DNA from: Rheinheimera faecalis
GTDB lineage: Bacteria > Pseudomonadota > Gammaproteobacteria > Enterobacterales > Alteromonadaceae
Direction: 5' to 3'
Length of the DNA: 64,000 nt
NCBI RefSeq assembly: GCF_021290965.1
Contig: NZ_JAJOYT010000006.1
Location: forward strand, 62,001-126,000
Part shown: positions 19,345 to 28,640 of the stretch, in pieces
Position numbering within the stretch: the stretch's first letter is position 1
Layout of the letters: each line of letters begins with the position of its first letter
The notes under the pieces: generated by a model
What the model saw: only the letters and a program-made list of their open reading frames with translations
What the model was told of the DNA's origin: nothing
Databases searched by the model: none
Made by a program: the position numbers and the translations under genes

Positions 19345-22300
19345 ATGAAACTCACTTTAGTCGCTTGTCTGACTGCAGCTCTATTTGCCAGCAGTTATGC
19401 TGATGCAGCCTATTACCGCTCGCCTTCGATACAACAAAACCAACTGGTCTTTACTGCCGAAGGTGATTTATGGCTAAGCTCCGTTAATGGCAGTGAAGCA
19501 AAACGCCTGACCACTCACGCCGCTGAAGAAAGCCAGGCGCTGTTTACGCCTGATGGCAAAGCTGTGGTTTATGTCGCAGCTTATGACGATACCCCTGATA
19601 TTTATTATTTGGCTTTAGCGGGCGGTGCACCTAAACGTTTAACGGCCTTAAATGCGAAAGTGAAGCTGCAAGGCTGGAGTCTGGACGGCAAATTGCTGTA
19701 TAGCACAGATGCAATGACAGGGCCTGTGAACAGCTGGGTGCTGAAACTACTGGATCTGGAAACTCAGCACACTGAAACTTTACCGCTTTTGGATGCCGTA
19801 GAAGCTGTGCTGGATGAACAAAATGGCTATGTCTACTTTATCCGTTATGGCTTGCAGTTAACGGGGGATAATGCCCGTCAGTATCAGGGCGGAGCTAAAG
19901 GTCAGCTCTGGCGCTGGAAACTGGGCTCAGAGCTTGAAGCAGAGCGTTTATTGGCAGACCATCAGGGATCTTTACGTAACCCTATGATTTGGCAAGGCCA
20001 GCTGGTGTTAGTCAGTGATGCTGGCGGCAATGCGAATTTATGGTCTTACGATCCTGTATCGGCTCAACTGAAAGAGTTGACTAATCAACAGGATTTTGCA
20101 GTGCGTTCTGCCCGTATGGATCAGGGCAAAGTGATTTACCAGTCGGGCGCTGATATCAAATTACTGGATTTAGCCTCAGGCCAAAGCAACATCCAGGCGC
20201 CAGTATTAATCACAGACTCACCCCAACAGCGTCAGCGTTTATTAACTGAACCTCTGAAGTATTTAACCTCAAGCGCCGTTGGATTCTCTAAAGAAAAGTT
20301 GGCTTTGACCCTTCGCAGCAAAGTGCAGGTATTGTCCCGTGCGCCGCAACGTATTGTCGAATTGGCGGTGCCTGAAACTGCCCGTGCCCGAAGTGCAGTG
20401 GTCAGTCAGGATGGTAAATGGGTGTATTTAATTTCTGACCAGTCCGGTGAGCCTGAAATTTGGCAATACGCTGCCGATGGTTCAGATCAAGGCAAACAGC
20501 TGACCAAAGATGGTCGCGGTTTTCGCTGGAATTTAACCCTATCACCCGATGGGCGTTATTTGGCGCATGACGATAAACAAGGCCAGTTGTGGCTATTGGA
20601 TGTAAAAAGCGGCAGCAATCAGCTGGTGTATAAAAGTGGTTCAGGTTTAAGCCCATACAGTGACCTGAGCTGGAATAAAAACAGCAGCTTGCTGGCGTTT
20701 ACCACAGAAAAAGATGGTGTGGGCCGTCAGCAAATTGGCCTGTATTCGGTCAAAGAGCAACAAGCCAAATTGCTCACTACAGATAAATACAATTCGTTCA
20801 GCCCGGCATTTCACCCTGATGGTGACTGGTTGTATTTTTTGTCACAACGCGAATTAAAACCAACCCCAGGCGGCCCATGGGGGGATCGCAATATGGGACC
20901 TGCTTTTGATAAAAGGGCGCAGGTCTTTGCTTATGCGCTGGATAGCTCAGCTCAATTTCCTTTTGCTGCCGAAACAGAACTAACAGCTGGTTTAGAAGGG
21001 CAACCTAAGGCGGCTGCACTGAAAGATTTACCTGGTCAGTTATGGCAAGTGCCTGTTGCAGCCGGAAATTATCAAAAGCTGCAGGCGGGAGCCGATTACC
21101 TGTATTTGCAGGAATTTGAATACAGTGGTGATGCAGCAGCAGTAAGAGCGCTAAAAATTGAGCCAGAAAATAAAAAGTTACTCAGTTTTGCTGGCAAGGT
21201 TCGTAACTTACAAAGCAGTGCTGATGGTAAGTCATTGTATCTGCAGTATGAAACTGAACCTGGCAAGTATCGCTTTTTCTTAGGTTCTGCCACAGCTAAA
21301 GCGCCGGAGGGGGAAGAGGCTGAGCCCTGGGCTATTGATAAGATTAGTCTGACAGTGACACCCAAAGCTGAATGGCAACAAATGTTCCATGACGCCTGGC
21401 TGATGCACCGCGAGTTTTTATTTGACCCTGCCATGCGTGGTGTGGACTGGGGCAGTACCAAAAGGCGCTATCAGCCTTTGCTCGACAGAGTGACAGACAG
21501 ATTTGAGCTGGATGATTTGCTGGCGCAATTGATTGGCGAGTTGTCTGTGTTGCACTCGCAAGTACGGGGTGGCGACTATGCTAAAGCCAGCGAAAGCAGC
21601 AAAGCAGCCAGTCTGGGCGGAGAATTTATCCGCCGCAATGGCAAACTGGTGTTGCAGGCTATTTATCAGACAGATCCGGATTTACCTTCTTTAGCCAGTC
21701 CACTGAATAGCGCCGGCGTGGAGCTTAAAGTGGGCGATAGCTTGCTGGCGGTCAACGGCAAAGCTGTTGCATCAGTGCTGGATTTACATCAGGTTTTACA
21801 GCAACAACAAGGCCAGCAAGTACTGTTGCAGTTAGAGCGCGACGGCAAAGCCTTTAAAAAAGTAGTGGTGCCTGTTAGTCCACAGCAAGAACAAACCTTA
21901 AGGTATCAGCACTGGGTGCAGCAGAAGAAGCATCAGGTAGAGATGCAAGGTAAGCAACAACTGGGCTACTTGCATTTGTATGCCATGACGCCAAATGATA
22001 TCAGTAACTTTGCCCGTGAGTTTTATGCCAACGTGGATAAACCCGGCTTGATTATTGATGTGCGCCGTAACAGAGGCGGCAATATCGACAGTTGGGTAAT
22101 TGAAAAGCTGTTACGCCGGGTTTGGGCCTTCTGGCAACCGACTCAGGGCAAAGCTTATGGCAATATGCAACAAAGCTTCCGTGGCCAGTTGGTGGTATTG
22201 ACCGACCCACTGACCTATTCAGATGGCGAAACTTTTGCTGCTGGTGTGAAAAGTTTAGGTTTAGGCCCTGTGATTGGACAGCAAACCGCTGGTGCCGGAG

Positions 22301-22584
22301 TCTGGTTATCTGGCCGTAATTTATTGGCTGATATGGGCGTGGCTCGTGTGGCTGAAACGGCGCAGTTTGATAAAGAAGGGCGCTGGATCATCGAAGGCCG
22401 TGGGGTAAGCCCGGACGTGCTGGTCGATAATTTGCCGTACGCCAGTTTTAGCGGTCAGGATGCACAGTTATCTTATGCCATCAGCCTGTTGCAAAAGCAG
22501 TTGCAGGAAAAAGCTGTACCTGAACTGAAAGCTGAACCTTTAAAACCCGGGATGGCTAAAGACGTAAGGGGTCAGAGTGATTAA
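19345..22584 (+). CDS. Tricorn-like S41 protease, exported
   Basis: A 1079-residue protein with a signal peptide (cleavage near SYADA). Two beta-propeller regions (about 30-320 and 330-650, with many PD40/WD-like strands such as FTPDGKAVVYVA and LSPDGRYLAHD) are followed by a PDZ domain (about 755-835) and a C-terminal S41 tail-specific peptidase domain. The nucleophile region is TYSDGETFAAG, followed by GQQTAGAGVWLSG. It should degrade peptides in the periplasm. Its last codons (GQSD and stop) are supplied by the GGGTCAGAG palindrome, so the native C-terminus may have been altered. Confidence 0.93.
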   Translation: MKLTLVACLTAALFASSYADAAYYRSPSIQQNQLVFTAEGDLWLSSVNGSEAKRLTTHAAEESQALFTPDGKAVVYVAAYDDTPDIYYLALAGGAPKRLTALNAKVKLQGWSLDGKLLYSTDAMTGPVNSWVLKLLDLETQHTETLPLLDAVEAVLDEQNGYVYFIRYGLQLTGDNARQYQGGAKGQLWRWKLGSELEAERLLADHQGSLRNPMIWQGQLVLVSDAGGNANLWSYDPVSAQLKELTNQQDFAVRSARMDQGKVIYQSGADIKLLDLASGQSNIQAPVLITDSPQQRQRLLTEPLKYLTSSAVGFSKEKLALTLRSKVQVLSRAPQRIVELAVPETARARSAVVSQDGKWVYLISDQSGEPEIWQYAADGSDQGKQLTKDGRGFRWNLTLSPDGRYLAHDDKQGQLWLLDVKSGSNQLVYKSGSGLSPYSDLSWNKNSSLLAFTTEKDGVGRQQIGLYSVKEQQAKLLTTDKYNSFSPAFHPDGDWLYFLSQRELKPTPGGPWGDRNMGPAFDKRAQVFAYALDSSAQFPFAAETELTAGLEGQPKAAALKDLPGQLWQVPVAAGNYQKLQAGADYLYLQEFEYSGDAAAVRALKIEPENKKLLSFAGKVRNLQSSADGKSLYLQYETEPGKYRFFLGSATAKAPEGEEAEPWAIDKISLTVTPKAEWQQMFHDAWLMHREFLFDPAMRGVDWGSTKRRYQPLLDRVTDRFELDDLLAQLIGELSVLHSQVRGGDYAKASESSKAASLGGEFIRRNGKLVLQAIYQTDPDLPSLASPLNSAGVELKVGDSLLAVNGKAVASVLDLHQVLQQQQGQQVLLQLERDGKAFKKVVVPVSPQQEQTLRYQHWVQQKKHQVEMQGKQQLGYLHLYAMTPNDISNFAREFYANVDKPGLIIDVRRNRGGNIDSWVIEKLLRRVWAFWQPTQGKAYGNMQQSFRGQLVVLTDPLTYSDGETFAAGVKSLGLGPVIGQQTAGAGVWLSGRNLLADMGVARVAETAQFDKEGRWIIEGRGVSPDVLVDNLPYASFSGQDAQLSYAISLLQKQLQEKAVPELKAEPLKPGMAKDVRGQSD

Positions 22585-22594
22585 CTCTGACCCC
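22568..22594. repeat. GGGTCAGAG palindrome, copy 2 (contains stop codon)
   Basis: GGGGTCAGAGT and ACTCTGACCCC, an 11-bp perfect stem with a 5-nt loop. The last codons and the TAA of the tricorn-like gene lie inside it. Confidence 0.85.
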
Positions 22595-22650
22595 AGGGTT
22601 GGACTATATGAATGAAGTCGATGTCGCGCTGAGTGACTTACTTTTAATTT

Positions 22651-22676
22651 AGGGTCAGAGTCGAGACTCTGACCCT
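22651..22676. repeat. GGGTCAGAG palindrome, copy 3
   Basis: AGGGTCAGAGTC and GACTCTGACCCT, a 12-bp perfect stem with a 2-nt loop. It is 56 bp after copy 2, which gives a tandem pair as in REP doublets. Confidence 0.85.
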
Positions 22677-22782
22677 GTACGAAAAAACGTAATATGCTTT
22701 GCCCCGGATTTAGATGTAAGCGCTTTACAATTCTGATTTAAACTGGTATCCAATTGAAATCATTCATTATTGGATAAAAGCA

Positions 22783-23655
22783 ATGAAACTTAAACTGCTG
22801 TGTTTTTCTATCGCCTTTTGTAGTTATTCAGCGTTGGCAGCTGAATGGCAGCCTTTGCTGGATAAAAATCTGAGTCAGTGGGATACCTACTTAAGTTATA
22901 AACATAAAGAGTCTTATGACGGTACTGTACCAAAAGACGAACAGGGTAAACCGATAGCGCCCATAGGCTTAAATACCGGCAACGACAAATACAAAGTTTT
23001 TACGATGCAGCAAGAAAACAACGAACCTGTACTTCGGGTCAGCGGTGAAATCTATGGTGCTGTCACCAGTAAAAACTCTTACAAAAACTACCACTTAAAA
23101 CTGCAATTTCGCTGGGGCGACAAAAAGTGGCCACCTCGGCTGAATAAACTCAAAGACAGCGGCATTTTGTATCACGCCATTGGGGAACATGGGCAGGAGT
23201 ATTTCCGGTCCTGGATGATGTCGCAGGAATTCCAGATCATGGAAGGCCATAACGGCGACTACTGGCAACAAGCGGGTTCGGCCATTGATATCCGTGCTTT
23301 TATGCCTGAGTCCATTATGAATGCTGTAGCCGATGAGAGTCAGCCTTTCCTTAAAGTAGGCAAAGGGGAAGAGTTGCAGGGTTTTGTACTGCGTAAAGAC
23401 AATCATGAAAAACCAGCAGGACAGTGGAATACAGTGGAGCTGATTAGCTTTGAAGGCCAGAGCCTGCATATAGTCAACGGTCATGTGGTGATGGTGTTAC
23501 GCAATTCAAGATATGTCACACCTGAAGGCAAAACCGAACCTTTAGTGGAAGGCAAAATTCAGTTGCAAAGTGAAGCGGCTGAAGTCTTTTATAAAGACGT
23601 GAAAATCAAAGCTTTGCAGCAAATGCCAGCCGAATACACCAGGTTGTTTTTATAG
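22783..23655 (+). CDS. DUF1080 (3-keto-disaccharide hydrolase-like) exported protein
   Basis: A 290-residue protein with a signal peptide (cleavage after ALAA) and a concanavalin-like DUF1080 domain. Typical strings are WQPLLDKNLSQWDTYLS at the mature N-terminus, KNYHLKLQFRWGDKKW around 105-120, DSGILYHAIG and the metal-site-like segment QEFQIMEGHNGDYW. The C-terminal IQLQSEAAEVFYKDVKIK strand is diagnostic. Members bind or hydrolyse glycosides; the substrate here is unknown. Confidence 0.85.
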   Translation: MKLKLLCFSIAFCSYSALAAEWQPLLDKNLSQWDTYLSYKHKESYDGTVPKDEQGKPIAPIGLNTGNDKYKVFTMQQENNEPVLRVSGEIYGAVTSKNSYKNYHLKLQFRWGDKKWPPRLNKLKDSGILYHAIGEHGQEYFRSWMMSQEFQIMEGHNGDYWQQAGSAIDIRAFMPESIMNAVADESQPFLKVGKGEELQGFVLRKDNHEKPAGQWNTVELISFEGQSLHIVNGHVVMVLRNSRYVTPEGKTEPLVEGKIQLQSEAAEVFYKDVKIKALQQMPAEYTRLFL

Positions 23656-23661
23656 CATGAT

Positions 23662-23692
23662 TAAGAAAGGCTGCCATGGGCAGCCTTTCTTA
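23662..23692. terminator. Bidirectional terminator hairpin
   Basis: TAAGAAAGGCTGCC, an ATG loop and GGCAGCCTTTCTTA make a perfect 14-bp stem between the converging DUF1080 and outer-membrane protein genes. Confidence 0.8.
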
Positions 23693-23720
23693 GTGACAAG
23701 TACGCTAGTCGAACAATAAA

Positions 23721-24149
23721 TCAGAATTTATAACCGGCGTTAAATACTGCCACAGTTTTGCTTTCGCCATCACGACGACCACCGTCGTAATCTGCAGTGC
23801 CTAAACCACCACCTAAAGTCCAGCCACGGCCGCTAAAACCGCTAAAGTGGTAATCATAAGTTGCCAGTATTAAACCATCGCCATCAAATACATCGGATGC
23901 AGACGCATACTGGGCACCAAATACATGCTGACTACCTGCTGACGGTGCTATATGAAAACCAACAGCAGCACCACCTACACCAGCCCCGACATAAACGGCC
24001 ATATTATCTTCACGGTACATAAACTTACCGCCTAAATCGCCGTACTGAGAACCAAAACCTGCGGCAGGGACAAATTCACCTGCTTGAGCAAAGCTTGTTG
24101 CCACTGTGCCTGCCAATACGAATGTGGCCAGAGTTAATTTAATTTTCAT
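23721..24149 (-). CDS. Small outer-membrane beta-barrel-like protein
   Basis: A 142-residue protein with a signal peptide (cleavage after FAQA), Gly/aromatic-rich alternating strands (GGKFMYREDNMAVYVGAGVGG; YDYHFSGFSGRGWTLGGGLG) and a terminal Phe (NAGYKF) recognised by the BAM machinery. It looks like a short eight-stranded barrel of the OmpA/OmpW/YfaZ sort, but I cannot name the family. GAGGGATCACAACA precedes the ATG. Nothing else is encoded in the 260 bp upstream. Confidence 0.7.
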   Translation of the reverse strand: MKIKLTLATFVLAGTVATSFAQAGEFVPAAGFGSQYGDLGGKFMYREDNMAVYVGAGVGGAAVGFHIAPSAGSQHVFGAQYASASDVFDGDGLILATYDYHFSGFSGRGWTLGGGLGTADYDGGRRDGESKTVAVFNAGYKF

Positions 24150-24412
24150 TGTTGTGATCCCTCTTTTAAAACCTACACCGGATGTTATCCGGCGACGTAA
24201 AGGCGGCAGTTTAGCTTTATTAACTGAATGGCAGCTTACTGCTGCTTAAAAGCATTTTGAGTGGAGATCAGACTAATACTGGCTGGTTGAAAAATGAGCA
24301 TTCAGTTCAGCTAGCGCTCATCTTTAGCGGGTTAAGCTTCAGATTCGCCTGCTGTTGGGAAGTCCGATTCTTACCCGGCAGTGTCAACCAAAAGAAGACA
24401 GGAGTGCATCTT

Positions 24413-24601
24413 ATGAGTGCAATCAAACAACAGCAAAGTGCGCAACCCTTTGGATACCGCGCCAGTAATAGAAACGACGATTTAACCCAGCAAGAACGCA
24501 GGGCACTGAGCTTGATCTGGCGTGACGATGACTGCGAGCCTGTTAAAGCAAAACGCTTTGACCCTATAACCGATCATTGTGCTGAACTGGGTTACAACTG
24601 A
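24413..24601 (+). CDS. Small hypothetical protein
   Basis: A 62-residue soluble, charged protein beginning MSAIKQQQSAQPFGYRAS. AGGAG lies nine bases upstream, which decides this start against an in-frame extension back to 24257. No domain is recognised and no transmembrane segment is present. It contains two Cys (DDDCEP, DHCAEL) and an acidic-basic central stretch. Coding status rests on the ribosome site and frame only. Confidence 0.5.
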   Translation: MSAIKQQQSAQPFGYRASNRNDDLTQQERRALSLIWRDDDCEPVKAKRFDPITDHCAELGYN

Positions 24602-24655
24602 TTTTATAAAAGGGCTGACCTTTATCTGTTAGTACTCAGGCAGAACAAGGGGTAA

Positions 24656-25921
24656 CTATGAACCCGCAATTGTCCCTTGTTTTGCCTGTTCTTGCCATTC
24701 CTGTTCGAGCTGAATGAAGTCAGGGCGCTTAAGCTTACCGCTGTATCGATAGCTGATAAATACCGCCAGACATAAGCTAAAGCTTATTGCAAAAAGTGCA
24801 GGGCCTCCCCATAAGTCCAATATCACACCACCTAATACGGGTGACAACGAATAGCCTATCGCATATAAACTGGCGGCGCCAAAGTAGCTGCCACGTAAAG
24901 AGGCCGGAGCCAACTGGTCCAAATGCACATTCATATTGGCAAACAAAATAGCTTCGCCAAGACTTAACACAAAAACAGCCGCTATCCAGCCCCAAAACCA
25001 TTCTGGTGGGTTCAGCGCAAAACCAAGTTGTGATACCGCCAGTAACAACAACCCCGCATAAATGCGTGATACCACAGGCCAGCCTGCCATCAGACGCAGT
25101 AATGGAAACTGGAATAGTACTATCACGGTCGAATTCAGAATAATCATCGCTGATATAAGTGCCACCAATTCTGGAACTTCTGCCCGTGTCAGGTATTGAA
25201 TAAGGCTGGAGTCACAATGTGCATAGATAAAGGTTACTAAAATGTTGGCGACTATCACCAGTAAAAACAGCTGGTCTTTTTTTAGTAAAAACAAGGTTTG
25301 GCCAAACCGCATTGGATTGTAGCTTTGCAGTGACTGTTTAGGTTTTTGGCGGAAAAATAATACAGCTATACCTAAAGCAAAATAAGAGAAAGCGGTAATA
25401 AAAAAGGTCAGTGGATTGCCTGTCATACCAGCCGAAAGACCTAATAAGGGGCCAATGGCTGCTCCGGCATTCACCATAAAATACAGGCCTTGCAACGCCA
25501 GCTCACGATCTTTGGGGTCGGGTAATGAATCGCCCAGCCAGGCTTTGCTTGGAGCATCCCATAAAGCCCGTGGTAAAGTAGATAAGAAAATACAGCAGAT
25601 AAAACCTTCTTTGCTTTGGACTAAAGCAAAACAGCTAAATGCGAAGGTGCCCAGTACCGCTGCGGCCAGCAATAACGGATAACGGCCAAAACGGTCAGAT
25701 AAATAACCTGCATAAAAGCCAAGCACTACCGCAAGCAAAGCCGCACTGGTTAACCAGAGGCCTATTTCTGTCGCACTGAGCTTAAACTTTTGATAGAGCA
25801 ACACAGAGATAAAAGGCCAGACCATAAAATAGCTGCCGCGAACAAAAAAGTTGCCCAGCAACAATACCCAGGCGGGACCGGGCAAATTTTTTATACGGGA
25901 CCAACTGACCAGATCGGACAT
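24656..25921 (-). CDS. MFS transporter (DHA1 drug-efflux type)
   Basis: A 421-residue protein with about 12 hydrophobic segments. The motif-A region between TM2 and TM3 reads GYLSDRFGRYPLL, and the TM5 antiporter-like motif GAAIGPLLG is visible around 160. These fit the MdtH-like DHA1 family of drug-proton antiporters. ATG 25921 has GGGAG upstream. It is the distal gene on the strand that also carries PaiB and GNAT genes, about 110 bp after PaiB, so it may share regulation with them. Substrate unknown. Confidence 0.85.
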   Translation of the reverse strand: MSDLVSWSRIKNLPGPAWVLLLGNFFVRGSYFMVWPFISVLLYQKFKLSATEIGLWLTSAALLAVVLGFYAGYLSDRFGRYPLLLAAAVLGTFAFSCFALVQSKEGFICCIFLSTLPRALWDAPSKAWLGDSLPDPKDRELALQGLYFMVNAGAAIGPLLGLSAGMTGNPLTFFITAFSYFALGIAVLFFRQKPKQSLQSYNPMRFGQTLFLLKKDQLFLLVIVANILVTFIYAHCDSSLIQYLTRAEVPELVALISAMIILNSTVIVLFQFPLLRLMAGWPVVSRIYAGLLLLAVSQLGFALNPPEWFWGWIAAVFVLSLGEAILFANMNVHLDQLAPASLRGSYFGAASLYAIGYSLSPVLGGVILDLWGGPALFAISFSLCLAVFISYRYSGKLKRPDFIQLEQEWQEQAKQGTIAGS

Positions 25922-26035
25922 CACCACCACTCCCAAAATCAGTAGCTATCCTATCTGAAAAACTGAAACTAAGCGTCTGAGTTTTATAAAAAATTAGTGC
26001 GTTTTGGGAAACACAGGGTTGCTTAAAAAGCTGTT

Positions 26036-26632
26036 TTAATTGCTCTGATAAAGGCCTAGCTGTTGCATCAGTTGCCAGACTTTTTGCGGTTGTTCTGTCG
26101 ACTGCAAGTAGTCTCCTACTTTTTGTCGTTGCGCCGCTGATTTGTTTTGCGACAGTTTCATTTTGCCAAGCCAACTACTGATTTCTATCCGTACCCCGCA
26201 AATCCCATTGACCAGCTTTTGCTGATAGCCGGCAGATTGCTGCATATCAGGTGCAGAAAAGCTTTCTTGCCGACGCGCTAAGGCCAGAGTTTGCTCAGTG
26301 TTTAGCGTAAAGGCCGTGCCTTTGAGCTCAACCAGACTGTAGTTCCAGGTTGAAACAGCCTGCTCTTCACCATAACAGTCGCCTGCTACAAAAGCGTGAG
26401 GCCCCATAATGACAATTTGCACCTGCTGTTCATTGAGCTGCTTTAACTGCGGATTATTACGGGCTATATGACAGTGTGCATTCAATTGGCCTTCCTGCCA
26501 GTCAAACAAAAAAGGCAAAGGGGTATAAAACAAATCCGGGCTGTTGCTTAGCAGTAAACCAAAATAATTCTGCTGTAAAAAAGCACGGATCTGCTCTGGA
26601 TCTTCGCTTTGAAAATGTTTAGGTAAATACAT
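26036..26632 (-). CDS. PaiB-family FMN-binding negative regulator
   Basis: A 198-residue protein of the PaiB split-barrel flavin-binding family. It starts MYLPKHF, has AHCHIARNNPQLKQL (the FMN/phosphate loop, about 50-65), then VSTWNYSLVELKGTA and a C-terminal GIRIEISSWLGKMKLSQNK-like segment. In Bacillus the family represses sporulation and protease genes; in proteobacteria it often sits beside MocR regulators, as here. It lies 6 bp after the GNAT gene, so the two are co-transcribed. Confidence 0.88.
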   Translation of the reverse strand: MYLPKHFQSEDPEQIRAFLQQNYFGLLLSNSPDLFYTPLPFLFDWQEGQLNAHCHIARNNPQLKQLNEQQVQIVIMGPHAFVAGDCYGEEQAVSTWNYSLVELKGTAFTLNTEQTLALARRQESFSAPDMQQSAGYQQKLVNGICGVRIEISSWLGKMKLSQNKSAAQRQKVGDYLQSTEQPQKVWQLMQQLGLYQSN

Positions 26633-26638
26633 AGTTGT

Positions 26639-27034
26639 TTAGCGTTCTCTTTTGACCACAAAGGCATTGTGGCATAACTGATAACCCACTTTTGGGTAGT
26701 AGCCCATCGCACTTTCAGCGCTGTGCAACAACTGCTGTACTTCAGGGCCCGTGATTCGCTGCACCTGATGCAACAGCTCTTTACCAATGCCTTGTTGTTG
26801 CAGGTTTTTATCCACCAGCAAATCGCAAATATACACCACCCAGGCTTTGTCTGTCATGCAGCGCGCCAGGCCAACCAGCTTGCCATTTTGCCGTGCTGTT
26901 ACCAGTAAATTAGCGCTGGCGAGCAGGGTTGCCATCCGGCTTTTGTCTTCTATGGGTCTGTTAATGCCTGAGGCTTTATACAAAGCCAGCATTTCTTCTA
27001 AATCAAAACCGGATTCCACTTGATAACTCAGCAT
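26639..27034 (-). CDS. GNAT-family N-acetyltransferase
   Basis: A 131-residue acetyltransferase. It shows KLVGLARCMTD, the motif A strand-turn VVYICDLLVDKNLQQQGIGKELL (acetyl-CoA loop Q-x-x-G-I-G around 85-92) and a C-terminal SAMGYYPKVGYQLC segment. The substrate is unknown. ATG 27034 has GAGGAG five bases upstream. It leads the GNAT-PaiB pair and is divergent from a MocR gene, whose product is the probable regulator. Confidence 0.88.
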   Translation of the reverse strand: MLSYQVESGFDLEEMLALYKASGINRPIEDKSRMATLLASANLLVTARQNGKLVGLARCMTDKAWVVYICDLLVDKNLQQQGIGKELLHQVQRITGPEVQQLLHSAESAMGYYPKVGYQLCHNAFVVKRER

Positions 27035-27124
27035 ATACACTCCTCAGTGCTTGTTTCTGCTGCTGTTTTATCGTTAAACTGGTTCTATTTAAAGTGCCAG
27101 TTTTGTCAAAGTGAGAGATCCAGT

Positions 27125-28570
27125 TTGCGTATTGAGCTTGGAAGTTTTTTTCTGTCCGGTCAGGGGACTTTGCAACAGCAGTTGTATCAGGCGCTGCGCG
27201 AAAAGCTATTAACTGCGCAATGGCCAACTGATGCGTTACTTCCGTCCAGCAGACAATTAGCTATGGATCTGAAACTAAGCCGCAATACCATTAATCAGGT
27301 ATTACAGCAGTTAGTGGCTGAAGGATATCTGCTGGGGCAGCGTGGGCGCGGTTACCAGATTATCTCCACTGCACCTGATCAGTTTTTTCAGGCCAGTACA
27401 GAGACTACAGTTGCTGCTCAAACAGAAATGGTGCTGTTTGACTATGACATTACCGTAAAATCCGGACCTGTTTCGGGGCTACTGCAAACCGGCGTGCCAG
27501 ATTTATCCGTCTTTCCATTCGCTTTATGGCAAAAATTGACTCAGCGCCATAGTGGCAGAGCCGCTTTGGCTGGTATGGCTGATGCTCTGGGGTATTTACC
27601 ACTGCGTTTAGCGTTGAAAGACTATTTACGTCAGTCCCGTCAGGTAGTCTGTGATGAGGACTGTATTCTGATCACTCCCGGTGCTCAGGCCGCTTTATTT
27701 ATCGCGGCAAAGCTGGCAAGTAGAGCTGGCGATAAGGTTGCTATGGAATCGCCGGGTTATCCGCGTTTACGTCAGGCCTTGCAACTGGCTGAAGCAGAAA
27801 TCCATTATATTGATGCCAGTGCAGATCATGGTCTTGCGACTTCAGAACTCAATCAACTGAATGGTTGTAGAGCTTTGTTTGTGACCCCTGCCCATCAATA
27901 CCCTATGGGTGGCATTATGCCGCTGTCAGAGCGGCTGCATTTATTGGAATGGGCACGGCAGCAGCACTGTATTTTGGTGGAAGATGATTACGACAGCGAG
28001 TTTCAGTTTAAACACAGACCCATCGCCAGTTTGCAGGGCTTAGCGCAAGGGCAGGGCGTGATTTACGTTGGATCCTTTAGTAAAACGCTGTTTCCTGCAT
28101 TGCGTTTAGGCTATCTGGTACTGCCGAAACAGTGGATGCCCAAAGCTGCCGCTTTATTGCAGGCAGTGTATGGTGATGTAGCTTTATTGCCTCAGGCAGT
28201 CACAGCAGATTTTATGCTGGAGGGTCACTTTGGCCGGCATTTACGTAAAATGCGGCAACTGTATCAGCAAAAACAGCAGTATTGTCTGCAGCTTATTGCA
28301 GAGTTTTTGCCAGAGGCGAAGTTACATGCCCGTTATGCAGGATTGCATATCAGCATTGAGTTTCCTTATGAAGTAGCTGATCAACAACTAACCGCAGAAT
28401 TGTTAAAGCAAGGCTACAGAGTGCAGCCGTTAAGCCGTTATGTATTTTCAGGCGCAAAGCGCACTGGTTTGGTGATAGGTTTAGCCAATACCACAGAACA
28501 GCAACTGCTAGTGGGTGTACAGTTAATTGCGCGGCTATTGCAGTTGTTTAAAAAGGGCAATGAAGCATAA
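27125..28570 (+). CDS. MocR/PdxR-type GntR regulator with aminotransferase domain
   Basis: 481 residues from the chosen start. A GntR winged helix (about 12-75; LREKLLTAQWPTDALLPSSRQLA, then LKLSRNTINQVLQQL) is joined to a fold-type-I aminotransferase domain with LVEDDYDSEFQF and the PLP lysine in VGSFSKTLFPALRLGY. No ATG or GTG lies near the domain start; TTG at 27125, with a GAGAG-like site upstream, fits family length. It is divergent from the GNAT-PaiB genes, its likely targets, with PLP as probable effector. Confidence 0.88.
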   Translation: MRIELGSFFLSGQGTLQQQLYQALREKLLTAQWPTDALLPSSRQLAMDLKLSRNTINQVLQQLVAEGYLLGQRGRGYQIISTAPDQFFQASTETTVAAQTEMVLFDYDITVKSGPVSGLLQTGVPDLSVFPFALWQKLTQRHSGRAALAGMADALGYLPLRLALKDYLRQSRQVVCDEDCILITPGAQAALFIAAKLASRAGDKVAMESPGYPRLRQALQLAEAEIHYIDASADHGLATSELNQLNGCRALFVTPAHQYPMGGIMPLSERLHLLEWARQQHCILVEDDYDSEFQFKHRPIASLQGLAQGQGVIYVGSFSKTLFPALRLGYLVLPKQWMPKAAALLQAVYGDVALLPQAVTADFMLEGHFGRHLRKMRQLYQQKQQYCLQLIAEFLPEAKLHARYAGLHISIEFPYEVADQQLTAELLKQGYRVQPLSRYVFSGAKRTGLVIGLANTTEQQLLVGVQLIARLLQLFKKGNEA

Positions 28571-28574
28571 AATA

Positions 28575-28607
28575 TTGTTAATTTTGCAAATAGGAATTAT
28601 TATCATC
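28575..28607 (+). promoter_or_regulatory. Promoter with overlapping Fur-type box
   Basis: TTGTTA (28575-28580), a 17-nt spacer and TATTAT (28598-28603) form a good sigma-70 promoter. TAGGAATTATTATCA (28591-28605) overlaps the -10 element and matches the 7-1-7 Fur consensus at 11 of 14 positions, with a perfect right half. This predicts iron repression of the short gene that follows. Confidence 0.6.
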
Positions 28608-28640
28608 TAGGTTGTTCTCACTGACCTCTGTTCAAACCTG

